64,000 bases of DNA from Actinoplanes sichuanensis (GTDB lineage: Bacteria; Actinomycetota; Actinomycetes; Mycobacteriales; Micromonosporaceae). The stretch lies in NCBI RefSeq assembly GCF_033097365.1, contig NZ_AP028461.1, positions 3,472,001 to 3,536,000 of the forward strand. Reading direction: 5' to 3'. The translations under genes and the position numbers were made by a program. Shown here piece after piece: positions 24,899 to 33,329 of the stretch. The notes under the pieces were generated by a model. The model did not search any database. It saw only the letters and a list, made by a program, of their open reading frames with translations, and was not told the origin of the DNA. Each line of letters starts with the position of its first letter. Position 1 is the stretch's first letter.

Positions 24899-25251
24899 CC
24901 GGCGGCCCGGACCGCGGCCAGCATCGGGTGCCGCTGTTGCCATGCGGTGCGCACGCCGCGGGGCAGCAGCAGTTGCGGCCACACTCCGGCGAGCACTCCG
25001 GCGTTCAGCAGGGTCCGCAGCTCGCCGTACTGGACGGCTTCGCGTAGGACGATCTCGTACATCCGGCAGCGGTCGTAGTCGTCGGCGAGGTCGAAGTTGC
25101 GGTCCTGTGGGGGCAGCCACAGCATCCGGTGCGGCAGTTGCACCACGCCGGCAGCGGGGCCTCGCAGCTCGCCGAGGTCGGCGATGACCAGCGCGGCCCG
25201 GCCGGGCCGGGCGGCCAGACGGTTCGGGGAGCTCTCCAGCGCTGAGGTCAT
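24895..25251 (-). CDS. Upstream partner of the nucleotidyltransferase (putative antitoxin or regulator)
   Basis: 118 aa from MTSALESS. The sequence LHPhobic core PHRMLWLPPQDRNFDL and YEIVLREAVQYGELRTLLN is not diagnostic to me, but this type of small protein regularly precedes AbiEii-like genes in actinobacteria. Its stop overlaps the toxin start by 4 bp, which implies coupled translation and supports an antitoxin role. No HTH is obvious. Confidence 0.6.
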   Translation of the reverse strand: MTSALESSPNRLAARPGRAALVIADLGELRGPAAGVVQLPHRMLWLPPQDRNFDLADDYDRCRMYEIVLREAVQYGELRTLLNAGVLAGVWPQLLLPRGVRTAWQQRHPMLAAVRAAG

Positions 25252-25520
25252 AATCCCCAGACTAGGCGACCGGCCGCCGGGTTCACCAGGACGTCGGTTG
25301 CGGCCCCGGCCCGGGACGGGGCGCAACCGCCGGGCGACGCGGCCGCCGCGAGCGTCCCGCCTGCCGAGCCGCCCATCGGCGCCGAGACGATCGGATGCCG
25401 CGCTGCGATCGGTCGTGGGAACGCCGCCGTCGAAGCCATCCGCGCACCGTCACCGCCGGCGGGTTTCGGCGGCGAGGGCCGTGCCACCTGCACAGGGCAC
25501 GACAAGCCATCGGTACTTTG

Positions 25521-25544
25521 CTATTTTGGCGAAGAGCGAAATAG
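25521..25544. promoter_or_regulatory. Operator-like palindrome before the ArsR gene
   Basis: CTATTT and AAATAG flank a centre with GGC/GCG in an imperfect 24-bp dyad, 22 bp before the ATG. It is the only AT-rich patch in 25252-25565, which otherwise holds nothing recognisable. Typical for self-regulation by ArsR/SdpR proteins. Confidence 0.6.
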
Positions 25545-25565
25545 TTGACTGCGGCGGAGGCGGCC

Positions 25566-25880
25566 ATGTCTGACGGGGTGTTCGCGGCGCTCGCGCATCC
25601 GACGCGCCGGTCGGTGCTGATGCTGTTGCAGAGCAGCGGGCCCATGGCCGTCGGTGACATCGCTGCGGCGCTCGGTGTGGTGGGGCCCACCCTGTCCGGC
25701 CATTTGAAGGTGCTGCGCGGGGCGGACCTCGTCGGTACCCAACGGCAGGGCACCACGATCCGGTACGTCACCAAGCTGTCCGTGCTGGAGGCCGCCATCG
25801 CGGAGTTGATGGAGAACATGCGTGTCGGCGGCGACGTCGATTCGTCACGGGGAGGAGAGGGAACGCGTGCGGACAACTGA
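25566..25880 (+). CDS. ArsR-family repressor (SdpR-like)
   Basis: 104 aa, a single winged helix: FAALAHPTRRSVLMLLQSSGP, then DIAAALGVVGPTLSGHLKVLRGADLV. No metal-binding CxC. It overlaps the next gene, an SdpI-like membrane protein, by 14 bp. The pair resembles Bacillus sdpR-sdpI, where the repressor responds to the toxin-binding immunity protein; the actual signal here is unknown. Confidence 0.85.
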   Translation: MSDGVFAALAHPTRRSVLMLLQSSGPMAVGDIAAALGVVGPTLSGHLKVLRGADLVGTQRQGTTIRYVTKLSVLEAAIAELMENMRVGGDVDSSRGGEGTRADN

Positions 25881-26583
25881 GCAGACCAGAGGGACCGTTC
25901 CGGCGGTGGGGGTCGTGGTGCTGGTCGTCGGCCTCGTCCTGATGGCGGTACTGTCCTGGCAGGTGGCCGGGAGTCTGTCCGGCTCGGTCACTTTCGTCGG
26001 CACCGGGCCGGACGGTGCCGACCAGCACGCCCCGAAGTCGCTCGTTCTGAGTGGGATGCCGTTGCTGACTCTGGTGATCGCTGCGGTGCTCCTGGCCTCG
26101 CACCGGTTGCGCCGCTTCACGGCGGATGCCGTCAAGGTGTCACCGTGGCGCGACGATCGGACTCACCGTAAAGCCGTCGACCTGGCTCTGGGCGTGCTGG
26201 TGCCGGTGCTGCTGGGCCTGCACCTGGTCGTTTTGCGGGCGGCCGACGGCCGGGCCGGTGCGGGAGTCGGTTACCTGGCCGCCGCGGTGGCGTTCGTCGT
26301 CATCGGTGTCGGCAACTTCTGGCCCAAGCAGGTTCCGGTCGTGCCCGCCGTCCTGGCCGCACGGCTGGACGCCACGACCCGGCAGGGTCTGCAGGACGGT
26401 CTGGAGGCGCAACGGCGCAACCTGCGGCCGGCCGGGGTCGTGATGGTGTTGCTCGGTCTGGTGGCTCTCGCCTGCTCCTGGCTCGTCCCGATGGTGTCGC
26501 TCGGGGTGTCCTTCTCGGCCGTCCTCGCCGTGGCGGGCATCGTTTCGGCCACGGCGTGGCGCTCGGCCGTATCCCGGCACTGA
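25867..26583 (+). CDS. SdpI-like integral membrane protein
   Basis: 238 aa, GTG start. Six or so hydrophobic segments (about 12-33, 58-78, 100-120, 125-145, 190-212, 215-235). VAFVVIGVGNFWPK near 150 recalls the SdpI-family segment that precedes a conserved Pro-Lys. Immunity or signalling through the co-encoded ArsR repressor is the likely role. Family assignment is moderate because the DUF1648 part is weak. Confidence 0.65.
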   Translation: MRTTEQTRGTVPAVGVVVLVVGLVLMAVLSWQVAGSLSGSVTFVGTGPDGADQHAPKSLVLSGMPLLTLVIAAVLLASHRLRRFTADAVKVSPWRDDRTHRKAVDLALGVLVPVLLGLHLVVLRAADGRAGAGVGYLAAAVAFVVIGVGNFWPKQVPVVPAVLAARLDATTRQGLQDGLEAQRRNLRPAGVVMVLLGLVALACSWLVPMVSLGVSFSAVLAVAGIVSATAWRSAVSRH

Positions 26584-26594
26584 CGACGGCGGGG

Positions 26595-27062
26595 TCAGCG
26601 GGCGCGCAGGCGTGTGGTCTGTTCGGTGCCGACGTCGGTGGTGCGGCGCAGGTAGCGCTCGATCACCGTGAGCTCGTCGTCGCTGAAGTCCGCCAACGCC
26701 TGGTCGAAGGCCTTGCCAGGGGTGTCCCAGGCGGCTTCGATCTCGGGGATACGCCCATGGCTGAGGGTGACCAGCGTCTTGCGCCGGTCGTGCGGGTCGG
26801 GGTGGCGTTCGGCGAGGCCGGCCTTGAGGAGGCGGTCGACCAGGCGGGTGGCGGAGCCGGAGGTCAGCCCGGTCAGTTCCGCGATCTCGCCGGTGGTGTG
26901 GGGCCCGGGTTGAAGGGTGAGCAGGCTGACGCATTGCAGGTCGGTGGGGTGCAGCCCGAGGTGTTCGGCCATCGCCTGGTTGAACAGGGCGTAGGCGGCG
27001 TGGTGGCGCCGGGCCGTCGCGGTGACCGTGGCGACCAGTTCCTCGCGGATGCGGTTTGACAT
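26595..27062 (-). CDS. MarR-family repressor
   Basis: 155 aa with the MarR winged helix: TTGEIAELTGLTSGSATRLVDRLLKAGLAERHPDPHDRRKTLV (about 60-100), including the wing signature DRR. Divergent from the SnoaL-like gene at 27150 across a perfect operator-like palindrome, so it probably represses that gene and itself. Ligand unknown. Confidence 0.9.
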   Translation of the reverse strand: MSNRIREELVATVTATARRHHAAYALFNQAMAEHLGLHPTDLQCVSLLTLQPGPHTTGEIAELTGLTSGSATRLVDRLLKAGLAERHPDPHDRRKTLVTLSHGRIPEIEAAWDTPGKAFDQALADFSDDELTVIERYLRRTTDVGTEQTTRLRAR

Positions 27063-27087
27063 GGCCTCCCCCTCGCATGCTAGCTAT

Positions 27088-27120
27088 ATCTGCGTCACGC
27101 AGACATTGCGTGACGCAGAT
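27088..27120. promoter_or_regulatory. MarR operator
   Basis: Perfect 14-bp inverted repeat ATCTGCGTCACGCA / TGCGTGACGCAGAT with a 5-bp spacer (GACAT), midway between the divergent starts at 27062 and 27150. Confidence 0.85.
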
Positions 27121-27149
27121 GATTTTCGCACACCGTCCGGAAGGACCCC

Positions 27150-27614
27150 ATGACCACCCACACCCCCGACCAGCTACGCGCCCTGCATGAGCGGTGGAGC
27201 CGGCTGTGGCGCGGCGACTTCACCGACGCCGAGCAGATCCTCGACCCCGGTTTCGTCGTCCATCAGGCGCGTCCCGACGGCAGCGACTCCGAGGCCGTCA
27301 CCGGTCCCGCACGCTTGTTGCCGGAGATCGAGCAGACGATGGCCGCGTTCGACGACATCACCATCACCGTCGACCTCGGCCCGATCGTCGACGGTGACCT
27401 GGTCGCCGCCCGCTGGACCATGCGGGCCGCCTACGCCGGAGGCATCCCGCACGCCACCGCGGCCGTCGGGACGAGGATCTCGTTCAGCGGCAACGACATC
27501 CTGCGCGTGCGTGACGGCCGGTTCGTCGAGTACTGGACCTGCACCGACATCCTCGACGGCCTGTCGCAGCTCGGCGCCGTGTCCGGACCCAACGGCCCGG
27601 CCCACTACGCGTAG
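27150..27614 (+). CDS. SnoaL-like / NTF2-fold protein
   Basis: 154 aa. LHERWSRLWRGDFTDAEQILDPGFVVH at the N-terminus and DGDLVAARWTMRAAY and DILRVRDGRFVEYW later are the standard SnoaL-like polyketide-cyclase pattern. It is likely a small enzyme or ligand-binding protein induced when the MarR repressor is released. It overlaps the convergent GNAT gene by 10 bp. Confidence 0.85.
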   Translation: MTTHTPDQLRALHERWSRLWRGDFTDAEQILDPGFVVHQARPDGSDSEAVTGPARLLPEIEQTMAAFDDITITVDLGPIVDGDLVAARWTMRAAYAGGIPHATAAVGTRISFSGNDILRVRDGRFVEYWTCTDILDGLSQLGAVSGPNGPAHYA

Positions 27615-28444
27615 ACGATGTTCTCGTCGAGGGTCCGGCCGGTGGCGATGCGGTGGGCGACGTTCGCGGCGACCAGCCGGGCCAACGGCCGGCGCCAGCC
27701 ACGGCCCGGGATCCGGCCGGCATAGCCGTCACCGAAACCGCGCAGGGCCGCGGCCTGCCGGGTCATGTCGGGGACGAAATCCGGGATCCGCGCATACAGG
27801 GCCCGGGTGTCGGCCGACCCCAGGTACGCGAACGGCGCCGAACCGGCCAGCGGGTACAGCCGGTTACCGATCAGGGTCATGTTGCGCCACGCGCGGACGT
27901 CCAGCATGACCACCGCGTGTTCGACGCCGGCCCGGGTCCCGGCGACCGCGAACGTGCGGTACAGCAGGGAGCTGACGGTCAGGCCGTAGCGCCGGCCGCG
28001 GTATGCCGGAAGGACCGCCACGGTGGCGAAGTCCCAGATCGTCTGGCCGCGCATGCCGTGCGCGTCGAGGATCTCGCCGGCGCTGCGGCCGATGTGGGCG
28101 GGCGCGTCGGCGATGGTCTTGACCTGCGCGCCGACGCCGGCGATGACGCGGGTGGCGCCGGCCGGGCGGCCGGTGCGCCGGTCCAGGACGACGAAGAACA
28201 GGCTGCGCTGCTCGTACGGCCCGTATTCGCTGGTCATCGTGTCGGCGTCGTTGCCGAACGCGGGTTCGAACACGGCCCGTTCGACGGCACGTCCGACGTC
28301 GGCCAGCGGGTGCCCGTCGGCGGCGATCACGGTCAGGAAACGCCCCGGCCGGCCGGCACCCAGGGGCCGGCGCGGTGGGCTGTCGAGGAACGCGCGGCAG
28401 GTGACGGCGATGTCCGCCGGTGACAGGCGGTAGCCCACGGACAC
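27605..28444 (-). CDS. GNAT-type acyltransferase partnered with AdoMetDC-like gene
   Basis: 279 aa from GTG 28444, 2 nt after the stop of the upstream gene. The core reads LFFVVLDRRTGRPAGATRVI, then TIWDFATVAVLPAYRGRRYGLTVSSLLY (acetyl-CoA/acyl carrier pocket) and NRLYPLAG. The layout, an N-terminal substrate region and then a GNAT core, recalls N-acyl amino acid synthases and LuxI-like acyl synthases rather than ribosomal acetyltransferases. Substrate not determinable; the neighbour suggests decarboxylated S-adenosylmethionine or a polyamine. C-terminus basic. Confidence 0.65.
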   Translation of the reverse strand: MSVGYRLSPADIAVTCRAFLDSPPRRPLGAGRPGRFLTVIAADGHPLADVGRAVERAVFEPAFGNDADTMTSEYGPYEQRSLFFVVLDRRTGRPAGATRVIAGVGAQVKTIADAPAHIGRSAGEILDAHGMRGQTIWDFATVAVLPAYRGRRYGLTVSSLLYRTFAVAGTRAGVEHAVVMLDVRAWRNMTLIGNRLYPLAGSAPFAYLGSADTRALYARIPDFVPDMTRQAAALRGFGDGYAGRIPGRGWRRPLARLVAANVAHRIATGRTLDENIVYA

Positions 28445-28446
28445 GC

Positions 28447-28797
28447 TCAGAACTCCTTCGCCACGATCGCGGAGGCCGAGAAGAAGTCTCGGGTGTACGC
28501 GACGACGGCCTCCGGGTCGAACGCCTTGCAGGTGTAGATGTCGACGCTGAAGAACGAGATCGGCCGCTCCCACGAGTAGAAGTGCGCGCCGGAGGTCTCC
28601 CAGTGGATCCACCCGGCCCAGCCGTACCGGTCGCTGATGTGGGTGACCGGTTCGATCAGTGTGATCATCGCGGTGACCTCGGACAGTTCGGTGAGGTACC
28701 GCTTGATGTGCTGGTCGGTGATCGGGAACGCGGGATAGCCCTCGACTACCAGCCGCTGGCGCAGGATGGTGGGGGCGAGGTCGGTGTAGGAAGGCAC
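28447..28797 (-). CDS. S-adenosylmethionine decarboxylase-like protein
   Basis: 116 aa, the size of bacterial class-1 AdoMetDC. The order of blocks fits: GWAGWIHWETSGAHFYSW corresponds to the ESH-S-HT-PE self-cleavage region, with Ser69 as candidate pyruvoyl residue and His72 nearby, and FFSVDIYTCKAFDP supplies the conserved cysteine (Cys90) and the V-D-x-x-T-C block. The N-terminus lacks the usual LLD motif, so activity is uncertain. It is the first gene of a two-gene operon with a GNAT protein, not with a spermidine synthase. Confidence 0.68.
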   Translation of the reverse strand: MPSYTDLAPTILRQRLVVEGYPAFPITDQHIKRYLTELSEVTAMITLIEPVTHISDRYGWAGWIHWETSGAHFYSWERPISFFSVDIYTCKAFDPEAVVAYTRDFFSASAIVAKEF

Positions 28798-28878
28798 GTG
28801 GGTGGCGGTCTCTCGTCGGCGGTCGGACGTCGGCAGATGCGAAGGTAGCCGCCCCCGGGCCCGCTGCCACCCGGCTGA

Positions 28879-29841
28879 TCAGCGGTTTCGTCGGTCCGGT
28901 CGGCTGCTGTGGGGTGTTCTTTCGGCGGTGAACTCGGCGAGGATTCCGTTGATGTAGGCGATGTCGTCCTGGACCTCGGCGGGGGTGCACCGGTCGCGGT
29001 AGTACGGCAGGGCGATCACCGCCAGCGACAGGGCCCAGCCTCTGGCCCGTACCCAGGCATGCTCGTCGGGTTTGAGGGCGTCTCGGAACGCCTGCCGGGA
29101 GTCGCCCTCGAACAGGTGCCAGGCGGGCAGGATGTCGGCGGCGGGGTCGGCCGCCCAGGCGGTGCCGAAGTCGATGACCGCGGTGAGCCGGCCGTCGGTG
29201 GTCAGCAGGTTGCCGGCCATCAGGTCACCGTGGATCCAGCGCGGCGGCCCGGTCCACGTGTCGGCGGTCAACGCGTGTTCCCAGGCGGCCAGCAGCAGGT
29301 CGGGATCGAGGTCGGCGCGCAGCTGGTCGACGGCGTCGCGGTACAGCCGGTCGCGGGGCGCCAGCGGGGTGCCGCGGCTGAACGGGTCGTGCGGAGGCGT
29401 CGGCGCGCCGGTGGTGTCGATGCGCTGCAGGTGGTGCAGGAAGTCGGCGAGCCGGTGGGCGGCGGCCTGCGGGTCGTCGAGGCGCGCCAGGTCGAAGGTG
29501 GTGCCGGGCAGCCACCGGTAGACACCCCAGGTGAACGGGTATTCGCTGGTCGCGGCGCCGAGGGCGACGGGTTCGGGGATGGCCAGCGGCAGGTGCGGGG
29601 CGAGCCGGGGCAGCCACATCAGGTCCTTCTCGACCTGGCCGGTGGTGCGCGGGGTACGCGGCAGGCGCACCGACAGATCGTCGCCGACCCGGAAGGTGAC
29701 GTTGTCGGTACCGGACGCCGCGACATACCGGATCGGTAGGGCCGCCCAGTCCGGGAACTGGTCGGCGAGCAGCCGCCGCACCAGGGCGGTGTCGATGTCG
29801 AACTCATCGTCGTGGAGTCTGGTGACCTCGGTGTCCGGCAC
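28879..29841 (-). CDS. Aminoglycoside phosphotransferase-family kinase
   Basis: 320 aa from GTG 29841. SVRLPRTP is a partly conserved ATP-anchoring strand; the catalytic HGDLMAGNLL and the metal-binding VIDFGTAWA are both intact. PFTWGVYRWLPG is typical of the APH(2'')/MPH-like group found in many actinobacteria as self-resistance or metabolic kinases. Stands alone, divergent from the methyltransferase at 29899. Confidence 0.88.
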   Translation of the reverse strand: MPDTEVTRLHDDEFDIDTALVRRLLADQFPDWAALPIRYVAASGTDNVTFRVGDDLSVRLPRTPRTTGQVEKDLMWLPRLAPHLPLAIPEPVALGAATSEYPFTWGVYRWLPGTTFDLARLDDPQAAAHRLADFLHHLQRIDTTGAPTPPHDPFSRGTPLAPRDRLYRDAVDQLRADLDPDLLLAAWEHALTADTWTGPPRWIHGDLMAGNLLTTDGRLTAVIDFGTAWAADPAADILPAWHLFEGDSRQAFRDALKPDEHAWVRARGWALSLAVIALPYYRDRCTPAEVQDDIAYINGILAEFTAERTPHSSRPDRRNR

Positions 29842-29898
29842 GGTCGCCAAGACTGCCGCAGGTGCCCGTTTTCGTCCACCGAGTTGTAGGGTGCCCGG

Positions 29899-30615
29899 AT
29901 GAAGGTCTTCGGGTCGGTCGCCGCGGCCTACGCCGAGCATCGTCCCGACTACCCGGCCGACGCGGTGCGGTGGGTGCTGGCGGCGGCACCCGGTGTGCGG
30001 GTGCTGGATCTGGGTGCGGGGACCGGCAAACTCACCGCCGCCCTGCTGCAGGTCGGCGCGTCGGTGACGGCGGTCGAGCCGGATCCGGCGATGCGGGCCG
30101 TGCTCGATGAGACGTTTCCGCAGGTCCAGACACTGCCGGGGAGTGCCGAGTCGATCGCGGTGCCGGACGCGACGGTCGACGCGATCGTGGCCGGCAACGC
30201 GATGCACTGGTTCGACATGACGGCCGCCGAGCCGGAGTTCACGCGGGTGCTGGCGCCCGGCGGGGTCACGGCCGGTCTGTGGAACGTGCTGGACGATTCC
30301 GTCGGTTGGGTCGCCGAGCTGGCGCGGGTGGCCGGTGCCGCGGTCGTCGGGCCCCGCGACACCCCGGACGCGTGGCGGGCCGCGACCGCCGGGATGCTCG
30401 GTGCCGCGGCGCAGGCGCGGGCCTTCCCGCACGGCCAGCGCCGGACCGCCGATTCGCTGGTCGCGACGCTCGCGACCCGGGCCGGGGTGCTGATCATGCC
30501 GGAGCCGCAGCGGGCGATGCTGCTGGCCCGGATCCGCGACTTCCTGGCGAGCCGACCGGAGACCGCGACCGGGGAGTTCACACTGCCGATGCTGACGATG
30601 GTGTTACGCCGATGA
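29899..30615 (+). CDS. Class I SAM-dependent methyltransferase
   Basis: 238 aa. Motif I VRVLDLGAGTGKLTAAL (about 33-49), SVTAVEPDPAM (acidic loop) and VDAIVAGNAMHWFD identify the methyltransferase_11/trans-aconitate-like group. Length normal. First of three genes with 4-bp overlaps (methyltransferase, HAD, hydrolase). Substrate unknown. Confidence 0.9.
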   Translation: MKVFGSVAAAYAEHRPDYPADAVRWVLAAAPGVRVLDLGAGTGKLTAALLQVGASVTAVEPDPAMRAVLDETFPQVQTLPGSAESIAVPDATVDAIVAGNAMHWFDMTAAEPEFTRVLAPGGVTAGLWNVLDDSVGWVAELARVAGAAVVGPRDTPDAWRAATAGMLGAAAQARAFPHGQRRTADSLVATLATRAGVLIMPEPQRAMLLARIRDFLASRPETATGEFTLPMLTMVLRR

Positions 30616-31091
30616 CCGGGCGGCCGCTGGTGTTCCTCGACGTCGACGGCCCGCTGATCCCGTTACGGGCCCGGCCGGCCGCCCCGGCCGGCACGCCGCC
30701 GCCGGATCCGTCGGGGCATCCGCTGATCCACCGGCTCGACCCGGCCGACGGGGCCCGGCTGCTGGCCCTCGACGCTGACCTGGTGTGGGCGACGACGTGG
30801 ATGCAGACGGCCAACGAGCTGGTCGCACCGCGGCTGGGGCTGCCGCAGTTGCCGGTGGTGGCGTTCGACGACGACGAACCGGCGGTCACCGGCCTGCACT
30901 GGAAGACCCTCTCGCTGGTGAGCTGGGCCGCCGGCCGGCCGTTCGTGTGGCTCGACGACGAGGTGACCGAAACGGACCGGCACTGGGTGCGTGACTTCCA
31001 CGAGGGTCCGGCGCTGGTGCACCGGGTCGATCCGTATGCGGGGCTCACCGCCGACGACTTCGCGGCGGTGAGCGCGTGGCTGCGACGGTGA
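30612..31091 (+). CDS. HAD-like hydrolase domain protein
   Basis: 159 aa. LVFLDVDGPL at the N-terminus is the HAD nucleophile motif, and FVWLDDEVTETDRHW near residue 118 the acidic motif IV. DLVWATTWMQTANELV is typical of the short secreted-like HAD group of actinobacteria. ATGA overlap with the methyltransferase upstream. Confidence 0.85.
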   Translation: MTGRPLVFLDVDGPLIPLRARPAAPAGTPPPDPSGHPLIHRLDPADGARLLALDADLVWATTWMQTANELVAPRLGLPQLPVVAFDDDEPAVTGLHWKTLSLVSWAAGRPFVWLDDEVTETDRHWVRDFHEGPALVHRVDPYAGLTADDFAAVSAWLRR

Positions 31092-31759
31092 GACTCGCCC
31101 ATCGCACGGCCGGGGTGCCGGACGCACCGCCGGTGGTGCTGTTGCACGGGCTCGGCGACAGCGCGGCCGACTGGGACCCGGTGCTGGACGGGCTGGCCGC
31201 CCGGTGGCGGGTGTTCGCGGTGGATCTGCGCGGCCACGGCGACAGTGACCGGCCCGGCGACTACTCGTTCACGTTGATGCGTGACGACGTGCTGGCGTTT
31301 CTGGACACGGCCGGGCGGGACCGGGTGGCGCTGATCGGGCATTCGATGGGCGCGGTCGTGGCGGTGCTGGTGGCGCAGGCGGCGCCGCAGCGGGTGAGTC
31401 GTCTGGTGCTGGAGGACGCGACCGTACCCCGGCCCGGTGATCTGCATCGGCCGCCATTGCCGGTGCCCGCCGAGCCGACCCCCTACGACTTCGCCGTGGT
31501 CAACGCGATCCGGGCGCAGCTGACCGATCCGGACCCGGCCTGGTGGGACGACACGGACGCGGTGGCGACGCCGACGCTGATCGTGGACGGCGCCGGTAGT
31601 GACCAGCGGCAGGCGTTCCTCGCCGAGTCGGCGGCGCGGATGCCGGATGCGCGGGTGGTCACGATCGCGGCCGGTCACCACGTGCACCGGAACGCACCCG
31701 AGGAGTTCCTTGACGCGGTCGTACGGTTTCTACCGCGGCCCGGCGCAGCATCGCTCTGA
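31088..31759 (+). CDS. Alpha/beta hydrolase
   Basis: 223 aa from GTG 31088, overlapping the HAD stop; GTG 31076 is an alternative. VVLLHGLGDSAADWDPV, the oxyanion loop, precedes the nucleophile elbow IGHSMGAVVAVL; PTLIVDGAGSD and the final GHHVHRNAPEEF provide the acid and histidine. A small cap domain with DDTDAV lies between. Its 3' end overlaps the convergent SRPBCC-type gene by about 100 bp. Confidence 0.88.
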   Translation: MRLAHRTAGVPDAPPVVLLHGLGDSAADWDPVLDGLAARWRVFAVDLRGHGDSDRPGDYSFTLMRDDVLAFLDTAGRDRVALIGHSMGAVVAVLVAQAAPQRVSRLVLEDATVPRPGDLHRPPLPVPAEPTPYDFAVVNAIRAQLTDPDPAWWDDTDAVATPTLIVDGAGSDQRQAFLAESAARMPDARVVTIAAGHHVHRNAPEEFLDAVVRFLPRPGAASL

Positions 31760-32666
31760 CCACGATCGGATGCACCAGGCGCACCAGGGCCAGGTAGATC
31801 CGGCCGCCGCGGGTGCGGGCCGCCGCATGGGTGGACAGGGTGACGGTGACCGCGTCGTCGCCCGCCTCGACCAGCACCGACGCACGGAAGTCGAGGTGCT
31901 CGGCGTCGGTGCCGAGCAGCACCTCGTGGTCGGTGCCGGTGATGGTGTCGAACGCGGTCCGGTCGCCGCGCTCGATGCCGAACGGCGCGACCAGCAGGTT
32001 GCGCAGCCGAAGCAGGGCGGTGACGGCGGCCGGCGGGTTACGGAAGATCGCGTCGGCCCAGGTCTGCGGGTCGGTGTCGGCGCCGGGACCGACCCGCGCG
32101 GCGTAGGCGTCGGCCAGGTCCGGCCGCGGGATCGCCTGAGCGATCAGACTCCCGGACGGTACGGCTGTCGCGTCGAGACGGACCGACATGAGGCGCACGG
32201 CCAGTCGCGCCCGCCACGGATAACGCACCGGTGCGGTGACCGTGCCGGTGACGGCGTGCTCGGCGTTGTCCAGCAGATGCTCCAGCACCGTGTCGTGGCA
32301 GGACCCGATCAGCGCGGCCCAGCTCAGCCGCATCCGTGCGGTGGCGGTGCCGACGAGCCGGTGCCGTAGCACACACGCGTGCTCGCCGTGGTCGACGACC
32401 TCGAAGGTGTGGGTGCCGGTCAGCCCGATCCGCGGGTCGAAGGTGAACTCGACCAGCCGCCCCGGCCGGTAGGCGCTGACGTGGTAGCCGACCGGGCCGT
32501 GCCCGCCGGTGGCGCCGACCGCGACCGGCCGGTCCAGGCGTATCGGCGGCCAGGTCGGTGCCGGCCACAGCGGGTCACCGGGCCGGCCGATCCGGTCGAG
32601 CAGGCTCCCGACGGCCGCGGCCGGGACCGGGAGCAGCCGCTCGTGGGTGTTGTCGAGGACGGTCAT
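31659..32666 (-). CDS. DUF2867/SRPBCC-type protein
   Basis: 335 aa. Two beta-grasp, START-like halves: the first with YHVSAYRPGRLVEFTFDPRIGLTGTHTFEVVDHGEHACVLRHRL, the second with HLDFRASVLVEAGDDAVTVTLSTHA...LVHPIVVRAMLRRA, the latter typical of DUF2867. The extreme C-terminus overlaps the convergent hydrolase. Divergent from a TetR gene with an operator between, hence probably repressed by it. Ligand-binding or lipid-related role possible. Confidence 0.72.
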   Translation of the reverse strand: MTVLDNTHERLLPVPAAAVGSLLDRIGRPGDPLWPAPTWPPIRLDRPVAVGATGGHGPVGYHVSAYRPGRLVEFTFDPRIGLTGTHTFEVVDHGEHACVLRHRLVGTATARMRLSWAALIGSCHDTVLEHLLDNAEHAVTGTVTAPVRYPWRARLAVRLMSVRLDATAVPSGSLIAQAIPRPDLADAYAARVGPGADTDPQTWADAIFRNPPAAVTALLRLRNLLVAPFGIERGDRTAFDTITGTDHEVLLGTDAEHLDFRASVLVEAGDDAVTVTLSTHAAARTRGGRIYLALVRLVHPIVVRAMLRRAAVETVRPRQGTPRVRSGARGDRPRS

Positions 32667-32673
32667 GACACCT

Positions 32674-32712
32674 CCATACGGTGGCGTATGTTTTCCGTAC
32701 CGTACCGTATGG
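32674..32712. promoter_or_regulatory. TetR operator between divergent genes
   Basis: CCATACGGT (32674-32682) and ACCGTATGG (32704-32712) form a 9-bp inverted repeat; inside it CATACG-GTGG-CGTATG forms a second. The right arm covers the TetR start codon, so autoregulation at translation start distance is likely. Confidence 0.75.
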
Positions 32713-33311
32713 ACATGGTTGAACGCCGCACCCGCAAGCCGACAGCGACCAGGCTCACGGTTGACGACTGGACCGCGGCCGCGCTGGAGGCGATGGCCCG
32801 CGGTGGTCTGGCCGCGGTCGCCGTGGAACCGCTGGCCGCCCGGCTCGGCGCCACCAAGGGCAGCTTCTACTGGCATTTCGCGAACCGCGACGCACTGATC
32901 GAGGCGGCCCTGCACCGCTGGGAAGCCGACCACACCGACGCGGTGATCGCGCTGGTCGAGGCCGAGACCGACCCGCTGAGCAGACTGCGGACCCTGATCG
33001 GCACGGTGATGGAGTCGACGGCGATCCCGGGTGCCGACGCGATCGAACTGGCCATGCTCGCGACCGCCGACCATCCGCACGTCGCGGCGGTGCTGACCCG
33101 CGTCACGCAGAAGCGGCTGGCGTACACCGCTCAGCTGTTCGAAGGTCTCGGCCTGGCCCCGCCGGAGGCCCGGCACCGGGCGCTGCTGGCGGTCAGCGCC
33201 TATCTGGGGCACGCGCAACTGGCCCACGCGACCCCGACCCTGGTGCCCGGCACCCCGCAGGAACGCCGAACGTATGTCGATCGGCTCATCGGGCTCGTCA
33301 CCGGCCCCTGA
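32709..33311 (+). CDS. TetR-family repressor
   Basis: 200 aa. The N-terminal HTH is standard: GLAAVAVEPLAARLGATKGSFYWHFANRDALIEAAL (about 32-67). The C-terminal ligand domain is helical with no recognisable ligand hint. ATG 32709 or the one three codons on (32715) are both possible. Divergent partner is the SRPBCC-type gene. Confidence 0.9.
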   Translation: MDMVERRTRKPTATRLTVDDWTAAALEAMARGGLAAVAVEPLAARLGATKGSFYWHFANRDALIEAALHRWEADHTDAVIALVEAETDPLSRLRTLIGTVMESTAIPGADAIELAMLATADHPHVAAVLTRVTQKRLAYTAQLFEGLGLAPPEARHRALLAVSAYLGHAQLAHATPTLVPGTPQERRTYVDRLIGLVTGP

Positions 33312-33329
33312 TCGGCTACCCTGCCGGGC

